In this document: positions 11,297 through 22,777 of the stretch, in pieces | How the letters are laid out: each line of letters opens with the position of its first letter | Position numbering within the stretch: position 1 is the first letter of the stretch | DNA from: Beaufortia kweichowensis | Taxonomy: Eukaryota > Chordata > Actinopteri > Cypriniformes > Gastromyzontidae | NCBI GenBank assembly: GCA_019155185.1 | Contig: CM032801.1 | Location: 2,748,079 to 2,812,078, forward strand | Direction of reading: 5' to 3' | DNA length: 64,000 nt | Program-made: the position numbers and the translations under genes | The notes under the pieces: generated by a model | Databases searched by the model: none | Told to the model about the DNA's origin: nothing | The model's input: the letters and a program-made list of their open reading frames with translations, nothing else

Positions 11297-12583
11297 TTTC
11301 TGGTTCCCTTTCAAGGGAACTCGCACTGCGTCAGCGTAGTAACGCTATGGGAATGCCTTTGCGTGATTGCGTTTGAAGCATGTGTATCAAATCCGCCAAA
11401 TAGTGAGCCATGACGACACAGGCAGGGTGATGTCAGGACCAGGAAGTATAAGGGACCCCGGAACGATAGCACTTTAGCTTATGTGTCTTCTCTTAGCTTC
11501 TTGTGTTCTGGGATCCCAGGGAAAGCTGTCAGGGGAAACTACTCTCTGTCAGGCCAGCATATGTCCTGGGGCGGTTAAATAAGAGAGTGAACGCCCTGTC
11601 GAGGGAGGGGCCGAGGCCAGGGGATTGGAGAACTTCACCCCGAGGTGGTGAACTTAGTCTGGGAAGCTTTATTTCCCAGCAGAGGTGGATCTGCTTGGAA
11701 CTCGAGAGACAATGCACTGTCCATTGTGGTTCTCCACACTGGGGCTGGAGTCTCTTCTTCATGTATGGAATGTGCACCATGCATGGTTAAGGGTTTTCTT
11801 TACCTGAGACAGTGTTATATGCCAAAAGTACCCACCAATGTGCTGAGGTTTCTGGAAAATCGAATTTGGTGTGTCCAGTGCAAGCACTGGACGCCCATAT
11901 TCACAGAGGTATTTCATAGAGAAAGTTGAACAGCTGTTTATGTGTTTTGGGCTGCCCAGCAAGGGTCTGCCAGCGACCAAACAAACTCTTAGTAGGTGGA
12001 TAGTTGGGGCTATCTCATTGGCTTATCGAGCCTCTGGACAGTCATCTCCACTCATTGTCAAAGCTCATTCTACTTGGGGAATGGCGGCCTCTAAGGCCTT
12101 ATGGTCGGGGGCTTCTATTCAAGATGTGTGTAATGCGTCCAGCTGGTCCTTTCCGCTTGCATTTGGTGAGGTTTATGACCTGGACCTGGCCTGTACGCCA
12201 AGGTCCCATGTGCTTGTGCCCTAGTCATGCTCTACGGACTCATACTAGCCAGGCACTCACTCTTATGGCGGTGTGGGTACATAGCATCGCTATGCTGACG
12301 CAGCGCGAGTTCCCTTGAAAGGGAATGTCTCAGGTTACATGTGTAACCCTGGTTGCCTGAGAGGGAATGAAATGTTGCGTTTGCCCGCCATACTCCCGGC
12401 ATCCCTGGGCACAGCTTCGGCCTAAGAATCTAAAGTGGTATCGTTCTGGGGTTCCTGGTCCTGACGGCACCCCGCCTGTGACGTCACAGCTTGCCATTCG
12501 GCTTGCCATTCACTCTGACACAGCGTCTTGTTCCCTCTTAGGGAACCAGGGTTACATACCTAACTTGAGACGTTTTATCTCAG
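11297..12583 (+). mobile_element. DIRS-type element, internally deleted, with inverted terminal repeats
   Basis: The left end (11308-11375) contains CAAGGGAACTCGCACTGCGT. The right part (12280-12330) carries its inverse complement (GACGCAGCGCGAGTTCCC), followed by a downstream block with TAGGGAACCAGGGTTACAT (about 12537-12556). Inverted ends plus an internal complementary block are characteristic of DIRS retrotransposons. The interior keeps only the tyrosine recombinase: 11770-11930 (broken frame) and 11871-12224, where the H-x-x-R motif has become H-S-T-W. The reverse transcriptase and most of Gag are absent. It lies in an intron of the unnamed minus-strand gene if the exon at 12704 is real. 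Confidence 0.75.
11871..12224 (+). pseudogene. Tyrosine recombinase C-terminal part of the DIRS element, catalytically damaged
   Basis: After about 11940 the frame reads CFGLPSKGLPATKQTLSRW, then VKAHSTWGMAASKALWSG, then a degenerate C-terminal block (SSWSFPLAFGEVYDLDL). In active relatives the middle block has arginine at the fourth position of H-x-x-R; here it is tryptophan. The upstream part of the domain is in another frame (11645-11929) and most of the protein is deleted. Confidence 0.65.
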
Positions 12584-12703
12584 CAGTCTTGTTCTAAAGC
12601 CTACCGCTCTATCTCCATTGCAGACTTCCGTCCTGTTGTCCAATAACCTGCTGACCAGCGTTGGACAAGAGGATCGCGGGGCACTGGACCTGTCCCTGCT
12701 TAC

Positions 12704-12847
12704 GGTAATATCCCACTCTTGGCTGAGCTGTGGGTTTGTTGCCATGGTGTCAGGCTTCTTGTGTGCTTGTGGCTCCATGGCCACACATATCTCCCGAAGA
12801 ACCTTCATTTTTATACAGCTACCAGCATTCCTCAGAGTGCTGACAGC
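12704..12847 (-). CDS. Candidate upstream exon of the unnamed minus-strand gene
   Basis: This is a 144-bp phase-0 block on the minus strand ending in a good donor (GATATTACC followed by GTAAGC). Its acceptor (CACTGCAAG) has a poor pyrimidine tract. It encodes 48 residues including KMKVLREICVAMEPQAHKKP and ends LSQEWDIT. It is in phase with the exon at 10996-11079 and is basic, as a juxtamembrane segment might be. The plus strand here also has an open frame with possible splice sites (acceptor before 12629, donor at 12704), so the strand is not fully settled. Confidence 0.35.
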
Positions 12848-13437
12848 CTTGCAGTGACTAACTTCTTGCATGTCTTGACCATTGACCTAAAGGCACAAAA
12901 CATGAGCTGCAATGATTCAAGCAGAATTCAAATCAGCAATGCCAGCAGATTTTTGGTGAAAATCTGTGCAATTTTGTGTAATGGATTTAATCATGCTAAA
13001 ATCTTCAAAACCAAATTAATAGTACTATACTCTTATTGGTCAATAAAGCATAATATAAAATTGTACAAAAAGTGTAATGATCAAACACAGAAGGGGCAGA
13101 GCATGTCAAAAATTTGATAGGTGTTTTAATCATGAACTAGTGAATGAAAGCCTTTATTGTCTCTTTATTTTCATCCATATATACAACAAAATTAGGAGCA
13201 CTGCTTCTGACTGGTGTTATCAACAAACATATAATATTAGACAATATAAAATTACAGCATAATATTGGACAATAAATAGACTACACGTGAGAGAGATGAA
13301 TATAGAAATGTGCATGTATGCACAGCAAGTGTATAGTATTAGTATATACAAGCAGGTGACTGGTGTCATTTCAGAAATGAATTCTCAAAAAGTGACCTGT
13401 ATTAGTATTGCACAATAATTTTCCATTTGATATAAAA
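12848..13437. other. AT-rich spacer, nothing recognised
   Basis: There are no convincing splice-flanked coding blocks or terminal repeats. It ends at the assembly gap. Confidence 0.5.
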
Positions 13438-13537
13438 NNNNNNNNNNNNNNNNNNNNNNNNNNNNNNNNNNNNNNNNNNNNNNNNNNNNNNNNNNNNNNN
13501 NNNNNNNNNNNNNNNNNNNNNNNNNNNNNNNNNNNNN
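13438..13537. other. Assembly gap (100 N)
   Basis: Exactly 100 unresolved bases, the conventional placeholder for a gap of unknown size. Coding or repeat sequence of the unnamed gene could be hidden here. Confidence 0.99.
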
Positions 13538-13830
13538 TAGTCAAAAAAGTAGTATTTAATTAGTAAAAGTTAAATAGAGGTACAAAATACAACTCGCAAA
13601 TACAATGTCCTCTCTGTGGTGATGAGATAAACGGCTGGATGTCTAAGTGGTGCCTGCAAAATAATATAGGCTTTATAGATAATTGGAAAAGTTTCTGGGG
13701 CAAACCTGACCTGTTGAAAAGAAATGGTCTTCTTCCCTCTTTTTACCACACTGTTTACTTTACTGTTAAGTTCGACAGCTATTGTTTTTAAAATAAAATG
13801 AACGGTGGTATTTAGAGATGTGCCTACAAC

Positions 13831-13967
13831 CTGATGACTTTTGTACTGCCACCAAAATAAACATGCAGAAATACATATAGTGTAAAGATGTGCTGCCAGC
13901 ATGGACAGAATATACTGCACATATACATACTGTGGCTCTTCCCCTACTTCTACCGTAATACATTGTA
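13831..13967 (-). CDS. Speculative transmembrane-segment exon of the unnamed minus-strand gene
   Basis: A long minus-strand open frame (13570-14001) contains a block bounded by a possible acceptor (TTAGACACAG) and a weak donor (CATCAG followed by GTTGTA). The block reads QCITVEVGEEPQYVYVQY and then a hydrophobic stretch (ILSMLAAHLYTICISACLFW) followed by WQYKSHQ. The pattern of ectodomain end, membrane span and polar stop-transfer, ending in phase 0, would join the exon at 12704-12847. The 143-codon open frame around it could also be chance in AT-rich DNA. Confidence 0.27.
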
Positions 13968-14148
13968 CTGTGTCTAAAAAATGTTTAGTAAATAATTTCA
14001 CTTTTTAATAATAATCAGAATAACCAGATATTGCAGCAAGCTAATTAGTCTAACTGTCAGCTGTTTATATGTGTTTACATTTATTTAGTAATTTTAGTTA
14101 TATAAAGCTAGTGGCTTCTAATAAGCTTATACCAATAATATTTTTAAC

Positions 14149-14153
14149 AATAG
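14149..14153. repeat. 5-bp target-site duplication, left copy (AATAG)
   Basis: AATAG directly precedes the TGTCAC start of the 5' LTR and is repeated immediately after the 3' LTR at 17860-17864. A 5-bp duplication is usual for Ty3/gypsy integration. Confidence 0.85.
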
Positions 14154-14606
14154 TGTCACGATTCTTCCAGCATCAGATCCCAGCACTCCAGTCAACCAAT
14201 CTGCTTCACCAGAATTCTGAACTCCACTTCCCATGATGCACTGCACTTCACCCGCCGCCATTTTGGATTACCTTCCCCTGTCACCGATCATCATTGCCAT
14301 CACCTGACTCTCATTACCCAGACACTATAAATGGATTCTGTTTCCCTCAGTTCACTGTTAGATCTCGTTTATGTATGGAGTGTTTGTCTCCAACTCTGGA
14401 ATACTACATCTGTCTGACCCATAATGTTATCTGGATTATTACATGTTTGGTGTTTTGTTACCTGGTCTTCCATTGGATGTTTGTTACCTGGATTACCCAT
14501 GTTTGTTTCATTTGATGTCTTCATGTTCTGTTCAACATACAGCAAACCAACTACATTTTACTACTCACCATGTTTGTCATCATCTCTCACCTGTGGTCCC
14601 GTGACA
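14154..14606 (+). repeat. 5' LTR of the Ty3/gypsy element
   Basis: It starts TGTCACGATTCTTCCAGCAT and ends CCCGTGACA. It aligns with 17441-17859 over its length. This copy is longer (453 versus 419 bp), mainly through extra bases near 14185-14215 and around 14330-14400. ACACTATAAATGG at about 14322 is a TATA-like box shared by both LTRs. Confidence 0.88.
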
Positions 14607-14639
14607 GAAGATCTGACCTATACAACATGGATCTGTCAT

Positions 14640-15577
14640 CTCCCTCATCGACACCTTCACTGAGCTCATCAAGGCCCTCACCCAGCAATTATCTGTATCT
14701 TCACCAGTAAGCACTGCATTCCCCAGCTGTCCCATGGCCGTCCCCAACCGGTATGTGGGATCAGCGGAGGAGTGTAGTGGGTTTCTCCAACAATGTCAAT
14801 TGTTCTTTCAAATGCAACCATCTGTTTTCCTCTGACAATGCTCAAATTGCTTACATGATAACTCTTCTAATTGGTCCTGCCTTGCAGTGGGCAGAGAGTC
14901 TGTATAACGCGCATGGGCCTCCAACTCAATCACTAACAGCTTTCATCTCCCATTTTAAAGAGGTTTTCAACCAGTCAGCCACCAGCCTCTCCATAGCAGA
15001 CCAGTTGTATCGTCTCAAACAAGGAAGGTCAACTGTGGCCGAGTATGTGCTACGCTTTCGGACTCTAGCCAGTGCCAGTGGGTGGAACAAGCCAGCATTG
15101 CTAGCCACCTACAGACAAGGTTTATCTACGGAGGTATGTCTTCAGATGGCTATTTACGACGATACAGCTGGTCTAGAAAATTTCATTCAACGATCCATTT
15201 GTGTGGCCCAGCGCGTGTCTGCTCCCACTACTACTCCTCCTTCCGCATATCAAGAGCCTGTTTATTCCCCTCCAGCACCCGAACCCATGCAACTCAATCA
15301 TGGACGTCTATCCAATGATGAGCATAAATGCTGTATCTCCCTGAAGTTGTGTCTCTACTGTGGAGAGGCTGGACACATGCTCGCAGCCTGTCCCACACAA
15401 CCTCCACGACCCATGGTGAGTACGGTTCAACCTCCATATACTAATACACATTTGTCTCTTACAGATGTTATGGTCATGTCTCCCTCTGTGTCTGTTTCAG
15501 CTAAGGCCCTGATTAACTCTGGGGCAGCTGGAAACTTCATATCTTCTGCCCTTCTGTCAAAGCTAAAGTTACCCTGA
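14640..15577 (+). pseudogene. Gag and protease region of the Ty3/gypsy element
   Basis: The N-terminal Gag (about 14640-14828) is in a different frame from the main open frame (14753-15577), giving a frameshift near 14830. The main frame shows a capsid-like region (QLYRLKQGRSTVAEYVLRF) and a CCHC zinc knuckle (CLYCGEAGHMLAAC, about 15352-15393). It then has a protease-like block in which the usual D-S-G triad is N-S-G (ALINSGAAGNFIS, about 15508-15546), so the catalytic aspartate is lost. The frame stops at 15575-15577. Confidence 0.8.
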
Positions 15578-16042
15578 TTGTCTATTCCTGAACCCCTGGC
15601 TATCCATGACATTCTATGCAAACCATTGGGTTGTGGACAGATATCTTACTTCTCACCATCCATCACACTTCAGTGGAGTTCAGCTAAATCTGAGGAGATG
15701 TCCTTCTGGGTGCTGGAGGTTTCATCCAAGGATCTCGTCCTGGGACGCCCCTGGTTACAATTACATTCCCCTGAGATCTGCTAAAAGTCAGGGAGGATCA
15801 TTCGCTGGAATGTACCTGAAGTAACCTCCTCAGAAATCATCATCACTTCATCTGATCTCTACTCCTCTACAATCTTCAATGACTGTCGGTGGGATCCTTC
15901 AATGGGATCCTCTTTGACCGTCGAAGTCAAAGAGTATCCCATGTCTCATGTTCCTCCAGAATACCGGGCATTCTAGGACGTCTTCAGTAAATCACTTGCC
16001 ACTCAGTTACCCCATCAACGGCCATGGGACTGCGCCATTGAG

Positions 16043-16900
16043 TTGCTGCCTGGGGCTTCGTTACCCAAAGGAAGGATCTGTTCTCTATCCATCCTGGAAC
16101 AGAAGGCCATGAGTGAGTATATCAACGATGCTCTCAAGAATGGCTTCATCCGACCATCTACCTCCCCAGCTGTTCGTCTTACCCCTGCTCCGTCGGGAGG
16201 TCCAGAAGGGAGATTGTTCGTCCCCGAAAATCTCTGCGTCTCCTTTCTGGACTCGGTTCATTCTGTTCCGGGATCAGGTCACCCAGGCAGCATCTGCACT
16301 CTTTCGCTCCTTGCAGACCGTTACTGGTGCTCAGTCTGTGCTGTCTCCAGGGTTCCCCATAGACTCCCGCAGGGTAAGCTATTACCACTCCCTGTCCCTC
16401 ATCGTCCCTGGTCCCACATAGCCGTTGACTTTATGACCGATCTACCAGCATCAGACGAATTCACATGTATTCTGGTGGTGGTGGATCTGTTCTCTAAAGC
16501 CTGTAAGTTAATTCCCCTACCATTTACCACTGCCTGGATCACTGCTCAATCCCTGTTCACTCATGTTTTCCGCAATTTTGGTCTCCTAGAGGATATTGTA
16601 TCAGACCCTGGACCCCAGTTCATCTCCCAAGTCTGGAAGGCCTTCTTCTCTCTGCTGGGGGTCACGGTGAGTCTGACCTCTGGTTATCACCCCCCAAGCT
16701 AACGGCCAGACTGAGTGCAAGATACAGGAGATTCCTGAGAACCTACTGCGCTCGCCATAAACACAGCTGGCATCAGTTCCTCCCCTGGGCGGAATATGCC
16801 CAGAACTCTCTCTGTCAGCAGGCGACTGGTCTTACCCCCTTTCAGTGCGTATTGGGATTTCAACCACCTCTCTTCCCATGGTCTGGAGAACCTTCTACGG
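16043..16900 (+). pseudogene. Reverse transcriptase start fused to integrase, Ty3/gypsy element
   Basis: 16043-16190 corresponds to the segment just before the first transcriptase block (LPGASLPKGRICSLS, NGFIRPSTSPA). About 16205 onward is integrase (RLFVPE, HSVPGSGHPG with the two zinc-binding histidines, HRPWSHIAVDFMTDLP, SDPGPQFISQVW). The catalytic aspartates of the integrase core are present. The third acidic residue falls after a frameshift near 16700 (ANGQTE-type block). The transcriptase palm, thumb and RNase H are deleted. Confidence 0.78.
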
Positions 16901-17400
16901 TAGTCCACAGACAGAAAACTCAGGCTGACGCCCGACATTCACCTGCCCCTCTCTTCCATCCCGGGCAGTTGGTCTTGCTCTTGACCAAGGACATCCGTCT
17001 GTGGCTGCCCTGTAAGGAACTCACCCCCCAATTCATTGGACCATTTCCCATCGACCGACAAATAAACGCAGTGAAGTGACTTACCGGTTGAAGCTCCCTC
17101 ACACCTACCGCATTGCACCCTCATTTCATGTTTCACTCCTTAAACCTCACATTGAACCTGTCACAGGGTCTGATGCTGAGGTGGTTCCTCCCTCCTCAGG
17201 TCAGGGACGAGGACAACATCTACCGAGTCCACAAGATCCTGCGGTCCAGGTGACGTGCAGGGCGTCTGGAGTACCTTGTGGACTGGGAGGGTTTCGGTCC
17301 AGAGGAGCAATGCTGGATTCCTCGGTCAGACATTTTGGATCCCTCTCTCCTGACTGACTTTTATTCCACTCATCCTCAAGATCCTTCTCCCGTCCACGAG
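16900..17400 (+). pseudogene. Integrase C-terminal region and chromodomain
   Basis: In broken frames the sequence shows the integrase GPF/Y-like region (PCKELTPQFIGPF, about 17010-17046), then YRIAPSFHVSLLKP (about 17107-17148). It ends in a chromodomain (VDWEGFGPEEQCWIP, about 17275-17320) shortly before the 3' LTR. Chromodomains in Ty3/gypsy elements direct integration to modified histones, so this copy belongs to the chromovirus-type lineage. Confidence 0.75.
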
Positions 17401-17440
17401 GTCGTCCCCGGCATCACACTTTGCGGACCTGTGGGGGTAC

Positions 17441-17864
17441 TGTCACAGTTCCTCCAGCATCAGATCCCAGAATTCTGAACTCCACTTCCCATGATGCACT
17501 GCACTTCACCACTGCCATTTTGGATTACCTTCTCCTGTCACCGATCACCATTGCCATCACCTGACTCTCATTACCCGGACACTATAAATGGACTCCCTCA
17601 GTTCACTGTCAGCTCTCGTTTATGTATGGCGTGTTTGTCCCCAACTCATATTACATCTGTCTGACCCGTTTTGTTATCTGGATTATTACCTGTTTGATGT
17701 TTTGTTACCTGGACTGTCTTCCATTGGATGTTTGTTACCTGGATTACCCGTATTTGTTTCGTTTGATGTCTTCATGTTCTGTTCAGCATACAGTAAACCA
17801 ACTACATTTTACTACTCACCCTGTATTTGTCATCATCTCTCACCTGTGGTCTCATAACAAATAG
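17441..17864 (+). repeat. 3' LTR of the Ty3/gypsy element, plus right target duplication
   Basis: It begins TGTCACAGTTCCTCCAGCAT right after a G-rich run (GGACCTGTGGGGG) that serves as polypurine-tract candidate. It ends CTCATAACA at 17859, followed by the AATAG duplication at 17860-17864. Confidence 0.88.
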
Positions 17865-19200
17865 GACATGGAAGTACAAAAGAAGGAAAAGTAACTAAAG
17901 ATAATATAAGATAATACATGTTTAAGCTTTTATTTCAAAGAGATAAAGTACTGAAAAATATCTGGTGTAGACTATCTAAATGTGAAAAGAATGGTAATAG
18001 TAAATAAGCCAAATAAGTTGGAAAACATTATAGCTTCAAATAAAAGCAGAATCGTAAATTAAACGTGTGAAAATAGTGCTTGTAAAAGTAAAGACTCAAG
18101 AGCTAAATTTTCTACATATTGACCCTGTAGTAATGCTCTTTTTGGGTAGTTCTATATGGGAAGTATGACAGAAGACGTGAGGTAATGATACATGTACCAG
18201 GATTTCAGCGAAAAATGGAGAAAGATATGTGCAATATTGTGTAAAAAGAAATTAAAATAATAAATAATAAAAAGGACTGTAATGTGTTAGGACCAAGTGG
18301 GGCCTTATAGGCAATCAGTAAGATCTTAAAGTTAATACATTGTGTTATGGGTAACCAGTGCACAGTGTTGACAGAACCGGGACAATATGCTCATACTCGA
18401 GCTTGCATTGCGTGGACAAGGAGATGCCATTTCACTAAAGCCAACATCATTTATAAGTCTATTTAAGTATGCTGTGATCAGTGGTGTCAAATGCAGCGCT
18501 TATGGGCCTTTTACGTGTAACGCGATAAAGTGACGCGAATGTGAGATGTGATGACAGCCAGGATTAAAAACAATAGATCCTATAAAGCCATGTGAAAGTG
18601 GTGATTTGTTTTTCAACCAGTATGTGAATTTTTTTTCCATTTCTCTGTGATAAAGCGCGCCGTCCAGTTAGATTTAAGCTTTAAGTCACATGCATGGAGC
18701 CACAGTTGTTACACAAAAGAACTACAAGGTGGCACTAAAACACAGACAGCTGTTTTGAAAACCAGTCTGAACACTGTATAGAAATAAGAGTTAGAGCATT
18801 GAAGAAGTAGCAGCAAAATGCACATGAACGTTTTACATTTACATTTTTTTCATTTAGCAGACGCTTAAAAGTGACTTACATGTTACCAACGCTCTAACCA
18901 CTAGGCTACAACTGTGTTTTATGTTTTCATGTTTTACATGGTAAATGGATTAAATTGAGGCTTTTACCTTGCCTATTTAACAGCATATGCTTGTATCATT
19001 TTGTTTTATTCTGCTGTAAAGCTGCTTTGAATCAGTGCTACATTGTTAAAGCGGTATACAAATAATTTAACTTGAACTTGAAGCATATCTCTATTGTGGG
19101 CGTTCATCATGAAAGTTTATTAATAGGAGTGTCGCCACCTAGTGTGCAAATGTGAATTAGCACAAAGCAAATTATCGTTTCGCGTCCAGTGTGAAGGACC
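17865..19200. other. Spacer with a SINE-tail fragment
   Basis: This stretch is mostly AT-rich and unannotated. 18835-18912 carries ATTTAGCAGACGCTTAAAAGTGACTTACA followed by a tRNA-like piece on the minus strand (TAGCCTAGTGGTTAGAG), matching the tail and head of a tRNA-derived teleost SINE. The motif also occurs at 29280, 34905 and 62590. Confidence 0.45.
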
Positions 19201-19201
19201 A

Positions 19202-20060
19202 GGGCTCTCATTTAAAAAACTGTGCGTAGGATCCCTACTAAAAGTTTACGTGCGCCCAAAAGCCTAATATGGCGTACGCCAAAAAATATTCCGATTTATA
19301 AAACCGTGCGTACGCACTGTAAGCAATGTTCCCTTTATAAATCACAGATCACGCCGCAGATGTGCGTACGTGAACCAGCCCCATATCCCGCCCTGTACAC
19401 GCCCATTTTTAACCATAAATAGTCAATGCAAATCACCTCATGACTGCTGATCGGCATGTAAATGAGACTAGAGTCCCATATATACCTGGAAAACTGGCAT
19501 ATATACCATGAAAACGTGTATTTGTGTTACTTTGAATAATGGCGACAGGTGAGAAAAGAGCAAAAAAAAACGTAATTTTTCAGACACTGAGATTGAAACA
19601 CTTGTAGGGGAGGTGGAGGCTCGGAAAACGGTGTTTTTTGGTGGCCACAGCAGTGGGGTCACTAATAAAAAGCAGCAGTGCGAGTGGCAAAGTGTTGCTG
19701 CTGCCGTCAGTTGTGTCAGTGGGACAGAACGGACAGTTGCAGAATTAAAGAAAAAATGGTCCGACCTGAAGGTATACAAATTTTTTTACCAACATATTAA
19801 ATTTGTGTTTTACTATATATATAAATAGCAATATTGCATTTCAAAAAGTTTTATTAACATGTGCTTGCAGTATGTAAAATATGTGAAATAGATTCTCATT
19901 CATTCAAGGTGGAGGCAAAGAGAAAACTGTCCTCCCACCGCCAGAGCGGCTGCAACTGGTGGGGGCCCAAGCACAGCAGATCTCAAATCAGTGGACAGCA
20001 AACTTAAGACGAAAATGTTATAGTGAACACATGCTTCATGACGGTTTTGTTATGAACACC
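19202..20060 (+). mobile_element. PIF/Harbinger-type relic with Myb/SANT-like protein
   Basis: The block opens with CTCTCATTTAAAAAACTGTG, a terminal sequence typical of teleost Harbinger elements. ATG at 19541 starts a protein that after a frameshift near 19570 reads EIETLVGEVEARKTVFFGG and VAELKKKWSDLKVYK, resembling the Myb/SANT-like DNA-binding protein carried by Harbinger elements. A splice-like GGTATAC follows. A second segment (19908-20010) encodes a basic region (KRKLSSHRQSG). No DDE transposase and no right end are seen. Confidence 0.55.
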
Positions 20061-21020
20061 ATAATAGTTAGGACCGATGATGAGTAACGATTGTGCGACA
20101 GCTTATGGCTGTATTTGCAGACTTTGACATTTTATGATATATGTACATTATTTAAGGAAAATATTTCGTTTTTACACTGTGTTCCGCAGTTCTCTAATAA
20201 AAGTGTATTTCATGCTATTCTCTATCACATATAGTCGCGCCATCTCCTCCTGCGCTCCCGTTGTGGACAATGTGACTGTAAGGCAGCGCTGATTAATTTT
20301 CTTTTTGAATAAATTTTGATTTAAGTTTGGATTTTACTAGATGTATATAAAACAATCGGCACAAATAACACTGTTGGATTTAATCTTCATGATAATGTGT
20401 AACATCATACACATATGTTAATAACATCACGTTGTCACAGTCCATTTTATCATATCACCTTGGAGATCAAAAGTTTTCTCCATCTTGCCCTAAATGTAGT
20501 TTAAAGCTTTGCCCTAAATTAAGTTCAAATTAAGCAATTACTAAAAAATAAAGAGAAACATCACAAGCACAACTGTACATGCACTGTCTGCATAAAGGCC
20601 TGCTAGGATCTGTGTCTCTGTGTATTTCCTAAATGAGTGAACATAGCTGGAACTCTCATTTTACTTCTCACAATAATGTTCATCTTCTTAGCATTCAATA
20701 TTAGATATCATCATGCATTTAAATAATTCATAAATAACATAAAAAAATATTTTCATCAGAATGAGAAAACCTTTTTCTTATAAGAGCAACACTAATCATT
20801 AATCTAAATATGATATTCTAAAAATAAATATGAAAGTCTAAAAATGTGACGGCACTTCAAGACATCAATCAGGCTAAATTTGATTAAATACAGTGGATTC
20901 CATCTCTTGTCTCAATATAGGCTAATTGGTACATAAAAAAAAACATAAATTGTGTTGTAACCAAAAATATACAAACATGCATTTCTCCTAATGATAATGA
21001 TAATTTACTAATACTAATGA
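20061..21020. other. AT-rich spacer, nothing recognised
   Basis: There are no coding blocks. Homopolymer and short AT repeats only. Confidence 0.5.
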
Positions 21021-21029
21021 TAATTTGCT

Positions 21030-21300
21030 GTTGCCTTCAGGCCATCTGTGATGTAGGCGACTTTTTTCTTTAGAAGAACAGCAAAGAAGCTAAAACCGTA
21101 GTTCTTTCATTCATATGATCCAATTCAATGGCTACCGGGTTTTGAAATAAAAATACAAACAAACAAGGCCAGTTTGTGCAATCTCTGCACGTACATGACT
21201 GTTGGAAGTGCCATACTTTAGATGGCCGCATACTCACATAAAAGGTGTCACAACCGCGAGGACGCGCATAAATTGTCAAGCGACAGAAGGGGTGCGCTCC
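21030..21300. mobile_element. Fragment of the teleost GGATAGTTTACCC-type MITE family
   Basis: 21035-21130 (GCCATCTGTGATGTAGGCGA, then TTTTTTCTTTAGAAGAACA) matches the interior of the element at 55625-56180, which reads GACGTAGGTGACTTTTTTCTTAGTAGAA. Terminal repeats were not found, so this is a truncated copy. Confidence 0.45.
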
Positions 21301-21639
21301 CTACAGTCATGCACGTGGAAAACCAAAAATCCTACCAATCAGTACTGTTTAGACAACCTTCTTTCTGACTTCAACACAGAAAAAAGCAACGGATGCAGCA
21401 CATGCAAGCAGAGAAAACAACAAGAGGGGTAGCATTTCAGGGTGAACAAATGCTGAGCTAAAGCTTGATATAATAAATTACCTATAGGAACACACTGCAT
21501 GGGTGTGATTATATGTGGGTTTGTTTTGCTTTATATACAGATATATATACAAATAATTATTCATAAACTTTAATTTCATAAAATCATTTTATTATTTCAG
21601 TGGTCATAAAGTCATAAAAGTACTGGCCCAGAAAGATCA

Positions 21640-22777
21640 CCTGCTTAAGATTGTTTTCTGTGCAGCCTTATCTCTGACAAGGAATAAAAGATTAAAAAAA
21701 TCTGTCAATAAAAACAAAGTATGTCCTAGAATACAAACAAGTACATACAATGTCAAATAAAATCTGTAGTGTAGCATAAAAAAACATATTTGATTAAGTC
21801 TAAGCAATGCCTGTAAAAGTGTATTCTGGCACTTGGAGGAAAGAAAACCGTTCACCTAAACCAAAGTAATAATAATAACTTGTGTTACCCTAAAAGACAA
21901 GAGTTTTACTGTACCATTTTATTACAATGCTGGAAGCACATATAAAACTGCTGTTAAAAGTGGATGATCAAGGTATTCAGTTGTAAAGCACAGTGCAGAT
22001 CTACTGGACAGCATTTGCCCTATTCAATAACAATGCTGGAGTGTTTCACGCCATGCCCAGAGCCTGTATTTTACTTTTAGTACAAAACATGTTTACAATC
22101 TGCAATACAATCTGGATTTGTTAAAAATAAAGACCCCATATAATTCAAAGTTGCCCCACTGTGACATGAAAAATGTGTCACTTTGTTTAAAAGCTGTTTA
22201 TCTCTAAATATGAGAATTGAGAATGTTTATTAAGTAAAAAATTGGCTTTACATCTTTAAAAAAAAATGTACACCACCTGAGCTGCCGTAAGTATAAAAGC
22301 ATCAAAACGCACAAGCAACTATACAAATATTAAAAAACAAATCAGTAGGTCCAAATGGCCTGTGGTCCATACATCAACCTAGTGTTTAAAAAATAGATTA
22401 AAATATATATCAATTTAATGTATCTATGATTAGATTCTGAGATATTTATGCTAAGACTTGTAGTGCAACTACCTACTTTATGTGTAAAAACAAATAAAAA
22501 GCAATAGATCTAAAGAGTTTTAGGAGTAATAATGTGCATTCCTTTGCCGATTATTGCTGTGGAGGTCCTTAATAAAAGGTGACCTGGTTTAGGGGCTTGT
22601 TCCTGACACAGGGCAAGAGCTGATGAAGTTAGCAGGGCTGGACTAAGGGCACTGGTGGTCCCGGGAGAAGAAAAGGGTAATGAGCCCTGTGAGTTAAAAG
22701 GGGCAGTAAGGAATGGCTCTGCAGGTGGACTTTGAGGGAGAAGACATTGGGTAAGAGACATCTTGGAGTTAAAGCAG
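21640..22777 (-). other. lrrc1: Probable lrrc1 3' untranslated region
   Basis: This follows the lrrc1 stop codon on the minus strand. The first 270 bp are GC-richer than the rest (an open frame at 22510-22761 there is not continuous with the LRR protein). Candidate AATAAA signals on the minus strand are at 22226-22231 and 21918-21923. The true end cannot be set from sequence alone. Confidence 0.4.

Larger units (their letters stand above)
14154..17859 (+). mobile_element. Ty3/gypsy chromovirus-like LTR retrotransposon, internally deleted
   Basis: The element is 3.7 kb with LTRs at 14154-14606 and 17441-17859 and a matching 5-bp target duplication (AATAG). In between, in order, are Gag with a CCHC knuckle, a damaged protease, the very start of a reverse transcriptase, an integrase and a C-terminal chromodomain. 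Most of the reverse transcriptase and all of RNase H are missing: the sequence jumps near 16200 from the transcriptase start to the integrase N-terminus. LTR divergence and several frameshifts show the copy is old. No tRNA primer-binding site is recognisable just after the 5' LTR. Confidence 0.88.

Noticed and set aside
22510..22761. 83-codon minus-strand frame directly after the lrrc1 stop
   Set aside because: It lies in another frame after the conserved lrrc1 C-terminus, lacks a splice acceptor and fits a GC-richer 3' untranslated region.
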